64,000 nucleotides of DNA from Amyelois transitella (GCF_032362555.1 NC_083522.1:226001-290000), one strand, 5' to 3'; positions 9,690-22,059 are shown, numbered from the stretch's first letter. Program-made: numbers and translations. The notes: generated from the letters alone by a model not told the origin.

Positions 9690-12600
9690 AAATATGTACG
9701 TTTGTAAATTAAAAATGTGTTATTAATGTTCTTTTGCAAAAAATTGAAAAAATATTGAAAAACGGAATGGTTTTAAGAATTCTTTCACAATTTAAGTGAA
9801 ATAATGTAACAAAAATATTTTAATGATTTTCATACAGATACGTAAGCAGATATTTAAAATTTACAATTATGCTTTATTTGTGGAGTTGAATAAATTAAAC
9901 TATATACAAGTATTAAACACGCACGTAACGTACGAGTACCTTTATTTCATCTCGGACGTTTCAAATCATGTTACAATGATCCGTGGTCACCGAGCTTTCA
10001 TTATAAATAACACAACGCGGAAGTTTAATATCAATAAATAAAAGATACATCAAATTTAAATTGATGAATTATTTAATAAATCCAATTTATAAATTCATAC
10101 GTATTTCCTCGTAACTCCTGACAAATAATTTCAAAAATCCTTCTTTAGCAGATACTTACGGAAATGATAATTGTTTTATACGAAATTTCATTCAATTCCT
10201 CTCTACAGTCACACCAAAACATTCTTTTTAAAAATCCACAAATCACCTGTAGTTACTACAGTATGTATATTGAACGAGAAAATAACAACTTTTCAATTTT
10301 CCTCAGCCTTTTTTGAGAACTCTTGCGATTACTCAATTCAATTTCCGAATCCTGTAAATTTTACATGACAAAAGTAAAAAGGACATAAATAATAATGTTA
10401 AACGGAGGCAGAGGATTAGAACCCGGAACCGGGTGTGCTTACAGTAAGCCGCCGACGTAATCCGGGATCGGGGGCGGGACATCAACCCTGGTGACCAGCC
10501 GGGAACTCGTTATTGTAAGTATAATAAAAAATGTTTGTCGTTACATGTGGATGTTTGGTGTAGAGAGGTTTATGATTTTATCTTGAGCTTTGTCTGTTAC
10601 CAAAGTGCAAAGTATATCAAGAATTTGGGGGATTTTTGAGGCAATAGTGAATAGACATTGTTTGAGCTTTTGTGTTTTACCAAATACCATATCTTGACTG
10701 ACAGCAGGCTAATTGAGGTCAAATGTATTCAATTTCCAATAAAAAATGTCCTAAACTAAATTAAATCAAAACTTCTGTTAGAATTAATTGTAATGTACTC
10801 GACATGCTGATATAGTAACAGTTTTGTAATTTCAGCCTTAGAAACACTCCACTTTCACTATATTTTATAGATGTAGAGCTAAAGGTCTAAAGTATTTTTA
10901 ATAAATCAAAGGTCAATTTTGCACTTAACGGCTTACGTACCGCCGTGTATTATTCTTAAAGAAAGTTTTTCTGAAACAGATCCACACTTAAGAGTATGTA
11001 CTAAGTAAAAGTATAATACAGCTGGAGTTTTCATTCGAAAATTTCTTAAAACTAAAAAGGTACTCGTGAGTTTAGAGTGAGGCTCAAAACAGCGGTGTTT
11101 CGTTACTGTACTTGTTCCGACAGGGCTCAAGGTAAAGCCGCTTTGTATGAATTTTAATACACTCTGAGTTGTCGACGCTCCGCTTCTGGTAATTATTCCA
11201 GAGTTAAATCCGAAAAAGGTTCTTCATCTTTATTCATCTGTAACGCTCAATACGATTTGAACATTTTGACTTATTTCTGTATAATTGTAGAAATCGGAAT
11301 ATTTTGGGACTGATAGGTTATGGGCCCAGTATATTTACGGAAAAAAGTTATCTATGATTTACCAAGGATATAATTTTTGTTACAACTTTCATCGATCGAA
11401 ACTCGAAATAGCGCAACACTGACAGTCAGATAATAATATCAATACATAGCCTACAGCAAAATACTCTCAAATTTTCTTAATCTTCCAATGAAGACGCTAA
11501 GAAAAAGTTATTTAGAGACTCCTGCGGGGCTAAGCCGGATATACATTTAGCTATACGTGTACAAATATTAGTTTCGGAATACAACACGAATCAAACCCAG
11601 GGTCCTCGCAATCAGCGGTGCGCACCGCCGCCCTCGTCGTCTTTAATTAAGTTCCGCGCGTCCGGAATTCTGGCCTGCGGTCCGGGCCCGGCTGGCCGGC
11701 TCCTAGGGTTGCCAACTGTTATCAAAATAAGAATAAGGAAAGCGTTAAATATATTATCTTTTGTTATGACTTCTTGGACGAATGAGGTTTCATGTGTTAT
11801 CTCTCGTCTATTGCGTAGAGTTGATTACGACACTTTCGACTATAACTTTGATTAATTTATTATTTTCTATCGTTTGTATCAAAATTTATAACTAGGGATG
11901 TCACAGCCCTCAAAAATTAAAAACGCGGCGCAAGAAAGAGGAGGTCTTTGCAACACAAAAAAAAACAGCCGTAGCTGAAATTGTGAAAAAATACGAGAGA
12001 TTTTAAATATCTTCGGTCTTTTTCAAGTGAGAGTTGGCAACCCTACCTGCTCCCATTACCGACATAATATAAGCTGCGTGTCTGGACTGGACATGTCTCA
12101 AAATGTTGCCCTGTCGAAGCGAGATGGAACAAGGCCTACCAAGCGAGCCACTGTTCAGGAGTTTGTAATATGCGGTGTTAATTAAAACAGAAGTGTTTAA
12201 TACAATGTCAAAACTTTGCTCCTTATAAGCCGGTTTCAAGTAAGAGTTTATTACTTACTTATCTCCTAAACAGCAAAGTTTACTGTTTTATTGTTAACCA
12301 CTTATAAAGATAGGTAAAAGCAAGATGAAGAAGGTGTAAAAGACTTGTAGAGTCCTGCATAGCGTGTAAAAGGGATGTTGTGGTCCTAAATATCCAGGAT
12401 CCGTGACAGATTATCTGCTGAACCTACACTAATAAATATTTAAATATTGCTAATTCTGTCCAGTAATACTTAACAATGTCAATGACAACTATGATCTCGC
12501 TTCACTGGTCACTGCGTCGGCAATTCTTAATCATATTCCGAGTATTTCTGTCGCTAATGAACTGAAACATTTTTTTTATGATCAGTAAATTATTATTTAT

Positions 12601-12720
12601 AAAACACAAAGACACTTAAAAGAAAAAAAAATATTTTATATTATATTATTTTTAAATAAAATTTCAAATAAAACACCAAGATCAGATGATCAACAAACTT
12701 TATATTAATAAAAAAATATA
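9690..12720. other. Gene-poor stretch
   Basis: No gene is seen. At 10395-10510 the minus strand has a B-box-like GGGTTCTAATCC inside a GC-rich block, possibly a decayed tRNA-derived SINE. A GC-rich island at about 11595-11715 shows no open frame or family. Confidence 0.5.
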
Positions 12721-12727
12721 CATAAAG

Positions 12728-12989
12728 TGTGCCGTGTAGTTCCCGGCACAAATAGAAAAAAGAATTGGACTACTCCATCTCTTTCCCATGGATGTCGTAA
12801 AAAACGGCTAAGGAATTTGCTTATAAACTGTGGATTCTTCTTTTAGGCGATGGGCTAGCAACCTGTCACTATTTGAATCTCAATTCTATCATTAAGCCAA
12901 ACAGCTGATCGTGGCCTTTCAGTTTTTCAAGACTGTTAGCTCTGTCTATCCTGCAAGGGATATAGACGTGATGATATGTATGAATGTAT
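12728..12989 (+). repeat. Family A element, near full length
   Basis: The full set of family A blocks is present. It ends TAGACGTGATGATATGTATG. Confidence 0.85.
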
Positions 12990-13493
12990 ATAAAACGTTT
13001 CTGACAGAACAGTAACTGCACTGCAGCAGAATATATATAATATATTATACATTATTTTACTAAGTATTGATGTCTCGCAACACGTGTGCAATTTGTCCAG
13101 GACCCTAGAAAGTTTATTTGCCAAAATAGCAGCAAATATTATACGTTTGCTAGCTCCATAACTCGTGCAACAATATGCAATGCAGATATCTCTAGTACAT
13201 CGTCTTGGCCGTAAATTGGAAGCTCCAGAAAATAGTTCCAGTTCTGTGGATCGTGTTTCTTAAGCAAACTGTGAGCGGTTTCTCAACGCGCTCTCTTCAG
13301 AAGATTGTTCCTCTGTGACTAAAATTATAGTGTACAGATGAGAAATTTTCTATTTTTATCTTTTTCTTATAAATTTTTTTAGAAAACTGGTAAGACATAA
13401 ATTTTTGCCCGCAGCATCACCCACGCCACTTTAACGCCACCTTCAAAGAAACAGGTTTTTCGCAAACCCCTTGGTTTAGTAGATAACGTGTGA

Positions 13494-13558
13494 AGAGACA
13501 ACAAACAAACAAATAAATTTACTTTCGCAATTATAATATTAGTTGGAATAACTCTATT
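13494..13558 (+). repeat. Family E retroposon tail fragment
   Basis: The fragment reads GTGTGAAGAGACAACAAACA, then CAAATAAATTTACTTTCGCA, then TATAATATTAG. It aligns by eye with the copies at 1755 and 53722. Confidence 0.6.
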
Positions 13559-13904
13559 TGTTATTTTTGTTCTTCTTTGTTAACCCAGGCCAGACGCCTG
13601 CATCCAGTGTGTAGTGCTAACAAAGTTGTCATTGGCTATATAACAATACAGAGTCAATAATCAAAGGCATCTTCTCATTCTTCATACTTTTAAGCCTTCT
13701 CTGATTCCTTCCTATCACGTGCTTTCTTTCTAGAAACTCCTTTCCTACCTTCCTTTTATATAAAAAGTGACTTTCCGAATTGTCTTCTCTGTTCTCCCAC
13801 ATGTATTCAAAATCTCAAAGACATTGGTTTAGTGGTAAGACGTGAAACACTGCCACACAAACGAATGGATGGATAATTAAACATACCTCCATTCCTTAAT
13901 GTTC

Positions 13905-14165
13905 CTTAATAAGATAGAGCAGATATACAAGGAGAGTGTGGAGGGAAAGGTCGGAGTGGGAAGACCTAGACGAACGTATCTTGATCAAATTAAGGACGTC
14001 CTGGTAAAGGGTCAGGTCAAGAGCACCCGAAACCGCCGAGCTTGCATGAAGAGAGTTATTAATGTGGATAAAGCGAAGGAAGTATGCAGAGATCGTGGCA
14101 AGTGGAAAGAGGTAGTCTCTGCCAACCCCTCCGGGAAAGAGGCGTGATTTTATTTTATGTATGTT
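13905..14165 (+). mobile_element. LINE 3' end with ORF C-terminus (family B)
   Basis: An open frame (13899-14147) ends with a peptide rich in basic residues, including [30 protein letters not shown] and [14 protein letters not shown], then a stop and a TATTTTATGTATG tail. The GRPR...YLDQI pattern and position before a microsatellite tail fit the C-terminus of a LINE reverse-transcriptase ORF. The element is strongly 5'-truncated, as is usual for LINEs, so only about 250 bp remain. The downstream copy at 14458 is nearly the same sequence. Confidence 0.75.
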
Positions 14166-14457
14166 CCTTAATAAGATAAACCTCTGAACACTCATTAATT
14201 TGTCACCAAGATGTGAGGTCGCGGGATCCATCTCGTGTCACCGCAAACTGCACGGTAAATTGCAGTCGTATGTCAGCGCGCGGCGCGAGCGCAGCATACG
14301 TCTCTCTCACAGTCATAGCGCACTCGCGGAGTAGACGATTGTAGGAATTCATACTTCCATACTGATGTCCTAACTATTATTTTAAATGGGAAGGTAAGTT
14401 TGTTTGTTTGTCGCTTGAAGACCAATTTTCGTGAAATAACCCTAATAACATACATAT

Positions 14458-14660
14458 ACGTATCTTGATCAAATTAAGGACGTCCTGGTAAAGGGTCAGG
14501 TCAAAAGTACCCGAAACCGCCGAGCTTGTATGAAGAGAGTTATGAATGTGGACGAAGCGAAAGAAGTATGCAGAGATCGTGGCAAGTGGAAAGAGGTAGT
14601 CTCTGCCTACCCCTCCGGGAAAGAGGCGTGATTTTATGTATGTATGTATGTATGTACATA
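14458..14660 (+). mobile_element. LINE 3' end (family B), second copy
   Basis: The copy starts at the TATCTTGATCAAATTAAGGA block and runs to a clean (TATG)n tail. By eye it differs at only a handful of bases from 13975-14165 and from the reverse complement of 56641-56827. This suggests recent activity of the family. Confidence 0.8.
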
Positions 14661-14877
14661 CATATAATCATCTGTCCATGTTGTGAGATTGTGGAACTTT
14701 TTACCTCCCGAGATACGTGACTCTAAATCACGGTCCCAATTAAAAAAAAAATATTACCTCTCCAAGCCAACTTGGTATATATTTTATGTAAGTTAATAAG
14801 AAGAACCTTTGTAATTTTTTTTCTTGTGTTTATCAATCTCGATGTTTTCTGTGCACATAAATTAGTAAATAAATAAA

Positions 14878-15012
14878 TAATCACGTCTATAGCCCTTGCG
14901 CGGTAGATACAGCCAACAGTCTTGAAAAGACCGAAGGCCATGTCCAGTTTCATCAATCTTAAATTGAGATTCAAATAATGACAGCTTGCTAGCCTATCGC
15001 AAAAGAAGAACA
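14878..15012 (-). repeat. Family A fragment, 3' half
   Basis: Minus-strand family A from the TCACGTCTATA end to the GCTAGCCTATCGC block. It faces the plus-strand copy that starts 57 bp further on. Confidence 0.75.
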
Positions 15013-15068
15013 GCATCAGCCTATCCTATGTACGTATCCGGTAGATATAAATATTAAAATAAATCACT

Positions 15069-15327
15069 TGCCGTGTGGTTCACGGCACCATTAGAAAAAA
15101 GAATAGGACCACTCCATTCTTTCCCATGGATATCGTAAAATGCGACTAAGGGATAAGCTTTTAAACTTGGGATTCTTCTTTTAGGCGACAGGCTAGCAAC
15201 CTGTCACTATTTCAATCTCAATTATATCGTTAAGCCAAACAGCTGAACGAGGCCTGTCAGTCTTTTTAAGACTGTTGTCTCTGTCAACCCCGCAAGGGAT
15301 ACAGATGTGATTATATGTATGTATGTA
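15069..15327 (+). repeat. Family A element, near full length
   Basis: It begins GCCGTGTGGTTCACGGCACC and ends in TATGTATGTATG. All internal blocks are present. Confidence 0.85.
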
Positions 15328-15611
15328 AATAAATAAAATTTCCAACTAAACGCCTACGTACTACGGCAACGAATTATATTCGGCGCTGCGTTTTGAAAAC
15401 TCAGTATAATTGCGCGCTCTCATCCAGCCGGCCGCCATGTTGGTACAACTTGCGGGAATTCCTCAGTTTCGCGGCATTGTTCTCGGACGCGGCCATTGTG
15501 CGGTATACAGCGGTAAATAACACCCGCCACAGACTTGCTACATACTAGATTAAATCATTTGCACACGGCCAACTACTTATACTGTGTTTTTACACGACGC
15601 GAAAGAGACAA

Positions 15612-15705
15612 CATATGTATAATCAGGTTTTTATCGTTTACGGGGTAGATAGAGCCAACAGTTTCAAAAAGACTGAAAGGTTCAGCTTTATGGCAACAAG
15701 CATAA
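15612..15705 (-). repeat. Family A fragment, degraded
   Basis: Only the TATCG...CGGGGTAGATAGAGCCAACA and GACTGAAAGG blocks remain. Confidence 0.6.
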
Positions 15706-15834
15706 TGTTAAGTGAAAGTCGATTTGCCTATAACAACTTACTTTAATTTCCTACAATATTCTCAAATGTCTTCAGCGAATTAATCATTACCTCTTTTTTA
15801 CTGAGTAATACCACGGTTCGGGTTGATCAATCCT

Positions 15835-16350
15835 TCTTTAGTGGTACACGAGACACGGGATCCAGCGAGTAGCCGCCAGAGGTTAGCGAGCTACTTAACT
15901 TGGTCGGCGCTGAAGTAGTCCAAAGGTCAGGTATGGCTAAAGCGGCCATACGTCCCGCTTTCGGCGGGATTGTCCCGCTTTCAGGCTGTCTGTCCCGCTG
16001 TTCCCAGCGAGAGCAAAAATGTCCCGCTTTTGCAAACAAACCAAATTTTTATTATCTATTTTATTTTATTTCAACATTGCACTCAAATCACGCTGACGAG
16101 AACCGTCAGTCAAAAATACTAAATGTACAGACAAAATATTTTTTACTGTTTTATTATATGTATAGATAATTATTTATAATTAACTTAGGTATATATTAAG
16201 TATATAGCATATTTTTTTATTTCCTTTGTACAAAATTCCGTAAGCGTCCCGCTCTGACGCAAAAAAAAATGGCCACGTTAGGTATGGCGTTCACGAGTAT
16301 GTAGGGCTCCCGAGCTGTGAGAAGGACCCAGGAAATACCGCAGCGGCACG
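15835..16350 (+). repeat. Family C repeat interrupted by a MITE
   Basis: The outer parts (about 15835-15937 and 16280-16350) match a second copy at about 40335-40450: a GACACGxGATCCA block, the CTACTTAACTTGGT block and GTAGTCCAAAGG. The inner 342 bp are absent from that second copy. They are therefore a later insertion, listed separately. Confidence 0.65.
15938..16279. mobile_element. Candidate MITE, 342 bp, 9-bp target duplication
   Basis: The element is flanked by the identical 9-mer AGGTATGGC at 15929-15937 and 16280-16288. Its ends are imperfect inverted repeats (TAAAGCGGCCAT at the left; AACGTGGCCAT reading in from the right). The left end is followed by repeated TGTCCCGCTTT-like motifs, and GTCCCGC occurs again near the right end. 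There is no coding capacity. A 9-bp duplication with short inverted ends fits a non-autonomous DNA transposon (Mutator, hAT or Merlin range), but the superfamily is not settled. Confidence 0.65.
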
Positions 16351-16433
16351 ACGCCACAAGTCATTTCAATAAATCCTATCACAGTTAAGAATCACGGTAA
16401 GAAATAACAGTTAAGCTACACATACTTCGCCTC

Positions 16434-16652
16434 CGGTGCCGTTTGGTTCACAGCACTTCAGAATAGGATTCATCTCTTTTCCATGGATCTAGATTAAACT
16501 AAAGGCTTATAAACTTGTAAATCTTCTAATTTAGCTAGCCACCTGTCACTATTTGAATCTCAATTCCATCAACAAGCCGAATGTAGACCTTCCAGTCCTG
16601 TCGAGATTGTGGGGTCTGTCTACCCCGTAACAGATATAGACGTGTACATATT
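16434..16652 (+). repeat. Family A element, degraded
   Basis: The opening is altered (GCCGTTTGGTTCACAGCAC), while the CTGTCACTATTTGAATCTCA and CTACCCCGTAA blocks are clear. Several small deletions are present. Confidence 0.7.
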
Positions 16653-17083
16653 CCTCACCTCGATTGACTATTAGTTATACCTACCTGCGTATAAATAGTT
16701 CCACTCACGTAACTACCATTATCGACTGATCTATAAGTAATTTGTAGAAGTCTATGGTGATCCTGCGCCGCGCGCTGCACTTCAAACCACAACCAAATGA
16801 AACATTCCGAACAACGGGAACACTTGCGTGGAAGTAAATAGCGTTTATCAGTTTGCTTCGAAACACCTCGAAGGTACCTGAAGACTTATTGATTGTTTGC
16901 ATGTACCTGTTTTGTTTCACGTTATATAGCAACCGGCATGCGATAAAATTGTGTTAGATTTTTAAAATAAGAAATACTGAAATAAATTGTTGCATTGATT
17001 TTAGAATTTATTTATTTCACTTTAGAATAGTATATATAGTACATAAAATAGAGTAGTGACGCGTGGTGTCGTGCTGGAGTAGT

Positions 17084-17225
17084 AGCCGCGTGGTTCCCGG
17101 CACCAATACAACCTGTCACTAGTTGAATCTCAATTCTATCATTAAGCCAAATAGCTGAACGTGGCCATTCAGTCTTTTCAAGACTGTTGGGTCTGTCTTT
17201 CCCGTAAAGAATAAAGATATGATAT
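17084..17225 (+). repeat. Family A element with internal deletion
   Basis: The opening motif (CCGCGTGGTTCCCGGCACCA) is joined directly to the CCTGTCACTAGTTGAATCTC block. The middle (about 115 bp) is lost. Confidence 0.75.
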
Positions 17226-17226
17226 A

Positions 17227-17395
17227 TGTCGCATACATACGTAAGTCACGCTTCTCTCCCGGAAGGGTAGGTAGAAACTACATCTTCACTCCACACGCCA
17301 CGATCCCTGCATACTTGTTTCGCATCATCCACATTCATAACTGTCTTCATGCAAGCTCATCGGTTTCGGGTACACTTGACCTGACCATTATTTAC
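17227..17395 (-). repeat. Family B LINE 3' end
   Basis: It follows the family A copy almost directly. The reverse complement carries the GCTTCTCTCCCGGAAGGGTA, GCCACGATCCCTGCATACTT and CATCCACATTCATAACTGTC blocks. A 45-bp fragment of the same family lies near 18020-18065. Confidence 0.75.
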
Positions 17396-17399
17396 GTTC

Positions 17400-19200
17400 T
17401 CTGAAAATCGCCCAGCATCGGTACTATATTTCAACTGCGGCAATAATATTTATATTACCCGGATATACTTTCATTGTACTGCTTAATGGTTATAAAAAAC
17501 ATAAAAAAAATAGCGCTAACGACACCTAAAACACACAATTGACATTAAACACTGACTATAACTCAGTAACAGTAAGCTCTATCATTACTACAATCTTTTT
17601 TTCAATCAATAAAGCATCTGATTAATCATTCGCCATCGATAACACAATCATTGTTCTAGCCTCGCCACGTCCCGACCCGACCCGACCCGCGCTTGCCAGT
17701 TTTCCCTTCAGTTCCCATATCGATAAGCCCTGAGGTCGGGCGCTCTCAATCATGGAGCCTCCTGCGACCCTCTTACCATTCATTTATATTCCACTGGCCT
17801 GTTACTTTGAAGTTGTTACATTTTCTTTGTACTTACTATCCAGATTTTCTGTTATATTATACATACTTAAGATTAGGGGCATCCCTATACCCGAGAAGTA
17901 GGTAGAGAATAGGTAAAAAAAATATAATATTTTGAATACATATTTCCTCTTGCTTAGTTTTGTTTTATCTTCATCATCATTTACCTGTTTTTCCATGCGA
18001 CGTACGTCGTAAGGTGCGTAGGTTCAGGATACTCTTGACCTGACCTGATCAGAACGTCCCCGATTTATTTCTTGTACAAATTTATCCGATAACAGCAGCA
18101 TCAACATGCAATATTGATCACTTTCATTTAATGTCGGGTAAAATAATATAAATTAGGTAGCAAACAGAATTAGGCTTTACGCATAAAAAATGATAACAGA
18201 CTTGTAAACCCCAGAATCCAGACAAAAAACGATACGATAAGACCCGAAATGCTTTAGACAAAAATTAATTAAAATTGTTGATTTGTACAATAAAATTTCT
18301 TGTAATTCCTCGCCTGTCTTCTTGGAATTAAATAAACATAGCCGAAATATTTTGGCAAACCGAAATATTTGGGATCCCGTCTGCCATCCCGCGGGAAATT
18401 TCTCTTCATTAACAAGCTAGTACCCGCGTGTATGACCGAAAAATGTATAAAAGGTTAAAATCCTATCACGGCCGTGCACCCACGACTTTCTGAATCCTAA
18501 TCGAGAGCCGATGGTTTTACGGTCGGAAAGCAAAGAAAATGGTTAGGATCTTCTTATTATAATCTTTTCCCCTTCATTTGCTCTCATTAATATACAAGTA
18601 CACTTGAGGATATAATTACAAAGCCTGCTTCTGTATCAATTTGGAAGCGGGATCGAATCAACTGACAACGGTAATTGAAAGCGGAGCCCTCGGGCTGCGA
18701 ATACAGATTGTGTCATTATTGTCAAATACGCAGTCTCAAATTCCAGCAGAGTATCACTTTCTCCCCCTTTTATGTCGACGAGTACCTCGTGTGCCCTTGG
18801 AAGTACACAACTTTGGTAAATATGTCGGTATGTGGGATTCCATAAATGTACATACTTTTCCGCTCCGTTTCTATATCACGGCGATCTATTTTTGGCATCT
18901 GAATACACACATGGCCGCAAAGAACCTTTCCCACTGTATAGTAGTAGGCTCTGAAGATACCCGTGATATTAATACACCTATCCTCCACGTATGCAGAGAG
19001 TGCAATACGCCTTCTCTTCGTGTGAATGTCGTAGGACCTAAATGAAACTACTAGAAAATACTTAGACCAATAAAAAAATCAGCCAGGAGACCGTCTACAT
19101 AAGAAACTTAAAAACCCCTTCTTATATGGCATCCATTACTATCAAGTAGACCAAGTTTTAATTTCCTCTCAAATAAAACAGGTGAACCTTAAAAAAACAA
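17400..19200. other. Gene-poor stretch
   Basis: No gene is seen. The longest open frame (18641-19045, plus, 134 codons) begins at a TTG, has no recognisable domain, and overlaps a minus-strand open frame. I do not count it. Confidence 0.5.
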
Positions 19201-19248
19201 TACTACATTTATTAAATAATAAATATGATATCAGAAACACTATACAAC

Positions 19249-20465
19249 TCATAGCAACTGAACTTCCAGCGCGGGATTTCTTAAAAAAGCGAATTCGTCT
19301 TCCAACTCCTTGTCGGCGAGGCAGTTAGGCTGCGCGTGCATGTTGTGGGGGACGTGCTGGGTGTGGGCGGGGTGGGAGGGGGCGAGGCAGCGGTGCTGGC
19401 GCAGGAGGAGGTACAGCAGTAGGTTGTACTCCGCAGTAGCACCCTGGACGGCGCGCAGGGAGGTCTCCAGCTGCTCCTGGCGCACGTCCCAAGCGCGCAG
19501 TCGCTGAACGCTTGTTCGTAAGTATTGGTTTAACTGGAAATTATTGGGACATTGCTTATAAAGATGAGAATATATGTTAATTGGATGATAGTGCTATTCG
19601 ATTTTATAAAGTAGTCAGCAAAATGCGGAGATTAAGAGCCATTCTTTACAAATAATGCGGAGGCCGTGGAAGGGATTCCCGTATGCACGGCAGCCTATTC
19701 ATGTTTATGACATAGCAGACAGGTCCTGGCTAAATCCTGGCTACGCATCTAGCGAAAAAAGACTATACAAGCCAAAGCTATAATATTAAGTATACCAGAC
19801 TTACAACGTGGTTTAGTTTCCTTTAGGGAGTAGGTATTTATTTAAGGAAAATCATAATACTGCTGTGCCAAGAAAGGAAATCTTAGTTTCCATCGAAAAT
19901 TATTCATTATCTAAGTTAAGGCGTCGATATTAACCTAAGCGTTAAATTAAACAATATCAAATGTCACCTTTACTATTCTCCTTTCCATTAATTTTCTCTG
20001 TATCCACTCGCACATGTAAGTCGTGAAAGCCAACATGAATAACACTGCTGCGAATATCAAATCCAAGGGGGGGAAGTGTGCGAGAGCGGACTCGTACCAC
20101 GTTCTCTGCGGCTCCGCGAGGGTGTCGCCGAGGTCGGGGCTCTCGTCCCGGCGCGCGTACAGCTCGGGCACGTAGTACTGCACGGGCAGCAGCGCCACCG
20201 CCACCAGCGCCGTGGCCACCAGCCCGTTAGAACACCCGCAAAGTGGCATCAGACTTGGAAACCGCAAACACCCACTCCACGCTAGAGTCACATCGCCCAC
20301 CGTAACATATCCACGCATATGATTCAGATGCGAACATAAAATAAAATTATTATTGTGTAAATAAATACTGCTCGATTGATTTGACGCTGAAGAAATTTGG
20401 GTGTCGTTGTCATTCAATTTTTTCTTTGCTCTAGAAATATTGACAGACGTTAGTGAAGTACCCAT
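19249..20465 (-). CDS. Two-span membrane protein with helical tail
   Basis: I do not recognise the family. The model has two exons: 20465-19968 from ATG (166 codons) and 19533-19249 (94 codons plus stop), 260 residues in all. The junction AAG|GTGACA...TTTCCAG|TTA keeps phase 0 on both sides. The N-terminal third is polar (residues 1-55). Two likely membrane helices follow, around SNGLVATALVAVALLPV and LDLIFAAVLFMLAFTTYM, then a basic stretch IQRKLMERR. The second exon is probably helical (QEQLETSLRAVQG, NLLLYLLLRQH). A polyadenylation signal reads on the minus strand at 19213-19208. Without the splice, the first exon would end six codons later at its own stop, so a short isoform is possible. 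The gene is head to head with UROS. Confidence 0.6.
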
Positions 20466-21249
20466 GAACGTTATGTACCTACGTACTAATAACTAGCTAG
20501 ACCCCTAGACAGCAGAGAGAATGCCGGGTCTATCTACGCCCTGCGCCTGTTTTGAGTTAATTTTGTGAAGACTAGCGACATCTTTCGTTCTCTTATAACA
20601 CCACTCGTTAACCGAGACGTTTAACGTTTTGTTTTACCCAAAATTTACGAACAAAATTATCAAGATAACACCATAATAAATATCATAGAAGATTATATCG
20701 TCGTCCTGGCAAAAATTGACCAAGCAAGCTTTAATAAAAAAAAGTTATGTGTGATGACATATCTTTGATCTATGCTCGATCTAAGCCAAAGATCTAAGCC
20801 TTGTTCTACTAAGTCCGAAAGACGAAACAAAATAAAATGTTAGCTGTCAATTCATTCCCAAGTTGACGTTGACAGTGACAAGTTATTTTCTATGACATTT
20901 GGTTGGATCAAAAACAAGTTTTGAAAGTTAGTGTTATGTTGTATAGAATTTTAAATTAATTTATTCTTTTAACTACATTTAAGTAACACTCAGGTATGCA
21001 TCTAAATAACACAAGTAAAAGTGTCTGGTCCTCTGTATCATATACGAGTGTAACGTCGCTAAAACCTCAGAATTAAAAAAAAAATAAAAAAAAAAAAAAG
21101 AATTATTAAAAGTAGGTAGATACCAACTAAAACTTGACTAACAAGGAAACGTATCCTGTATTTCAGGGTCAAGTCGTCAACCTTGCTACAAGGATTCGCT
21201 GCGGCTGTTTGTTTAATTATTTTTCCTGTAGTGTCGTGTGCCCGCCGTT
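20466..21249. promoter_or_regulatory. Divergent promoter region of membrane gene and UROS
   Basis: About 780 bp separate the two ATGs. It includes long A-runs at about 21069-21100 and an AG acceptor-like site (TATTTCAG at about 21160-21167) that could end a 5' UTR intron of UROS. No TATA box stands out. Shared control is inferred from the layout only. Confidence 0.45.
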
Positions 21250-21993
21250 ATGAGGAAGGTAGTTTTGTTCAAAGGCGTGTCAGAAGATTACGAGAAAGTA
21301 TTCAGCGACAATAATTATGAAGTAGTGTTCGTGGAGCCTTTGCAGTTCTCCTTCATCAACCGCGACCAGCTCCGAGAGAAACTCGACGATAAACAGTATG
21401 AAGGGTTGATCCTGACCAGTCCGAGAGCTATCGAAGCAGTGGGCAGATGCTGGGACCCAGCCAAATACATGTTGTGGAACACAAAGACAGTGTACACTGT
21501 GGGGCACACTAGCTGCCAGAAAATTAACCGGTTACTTGGTCTAGGGGCGTCGGGTGCAAGTTCTGGCAATGCAGTGAACTTGGCTAAACTGATCATCAGT
21601 GAGAACTCCAAAACACACAAGTTTTTGTTTCCTTGTGGTAATCTCCGCTCAGAAACTTTACCAAACACATTGACAGCAGCAGAACTATCTATAGATGCTC
21701 TGACAGTGTATGAAACAAAGGAGAATGAGAATTTACGGAGGGACTTAATGGAACTGAACGAGTCTGCCCCTGCTTGCATGGTCTTCTTCAGTCCATCGGG
21801 CTGCGAGTACATCTACCGGCAACTGCAGACCTTCAACAACCGCCTCTCGGTGCTACCACACTTTGCAATAGGAAATTCCACTGCACACAAGATTGAGAAC
21901 CTTGGTTTGGAAATAGCCGGGGTAGCTCAGAAGCCTGAGCCCGAGAGTATTATGGAGTCTATAAAGACATATTTTGCATCAACTGTTAGCTAG
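21250..21993 (+). CDS. UROS: Uroporphyrinogen-III synthase
   Basis: This enzyme closes hydroxymethylbilane into uroporphyrinogen III with inversion of ring D, the fourth step of haem synthesis, in the cytosol. The single open frame gives 247 residues from the ATG at 21250, typical for animal UROS. An in-frame GTG four codons earlier is not a credible start. Family marks: N-terminal LFKGVSEDYEKVF, then GLILTSPRAIEAV, TVGHTSCQKI, KFLFPCGNLRSETLP, the hinge-side LTVYETKEN, CMVFFSPSGCEYI and FAIGNSTAHKIENLG, ending in KPEPESIMESIK. These follow the two-lobed HemD fold in order. The gene is intronless here, and an AATAAA lies at 22052-22057. Identification is strong; it lacks any break or odd codon use. 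Confidence 0.93.
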   Translation: MRKVVLFKGVSEDYEKVFSDNNYEVVFVEPLQFSFINRDQLREKLDDKQYEGLILTSPRAIEAVGRCWDPAKYMLWNTKTVYTVGHTSCQKINRLLGLGASGASSGNAVNLAKLIISENSKTHKFLFPCGNLRSETLPNTLTAAELSIDALTVYETKENENLRRDLMELNESAPACMVFFSPSGCEYIYRQLQTFNNRLSVLPHFAIGNSTAHKIENLGLEIAGVAQKPEPESIMESIKTYFASTVS

Positions 21994-22059
21994 GAGTAAA
22001 AATATTTTTTAGTTAATAATGAATAAGAGTTTGGGCATATAATTAAATTTTAATAAATC

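Noticed and set aside
13899-14147. Independent small host gene
   Set aside because: The frame is the C-terminal end of a LINE ORF present in several copies with a microsatellite tail.
18641-19045. 134-codon open frame
   Set aside because: Non-ATG start, no domain, overlapping open frame on the other strand, no splice or promoter context.
21315-21812. 165-codon minus-strand frame within UROS
   Set aside because: Antisense shadow; the plus strand shows clear UROS motifs.
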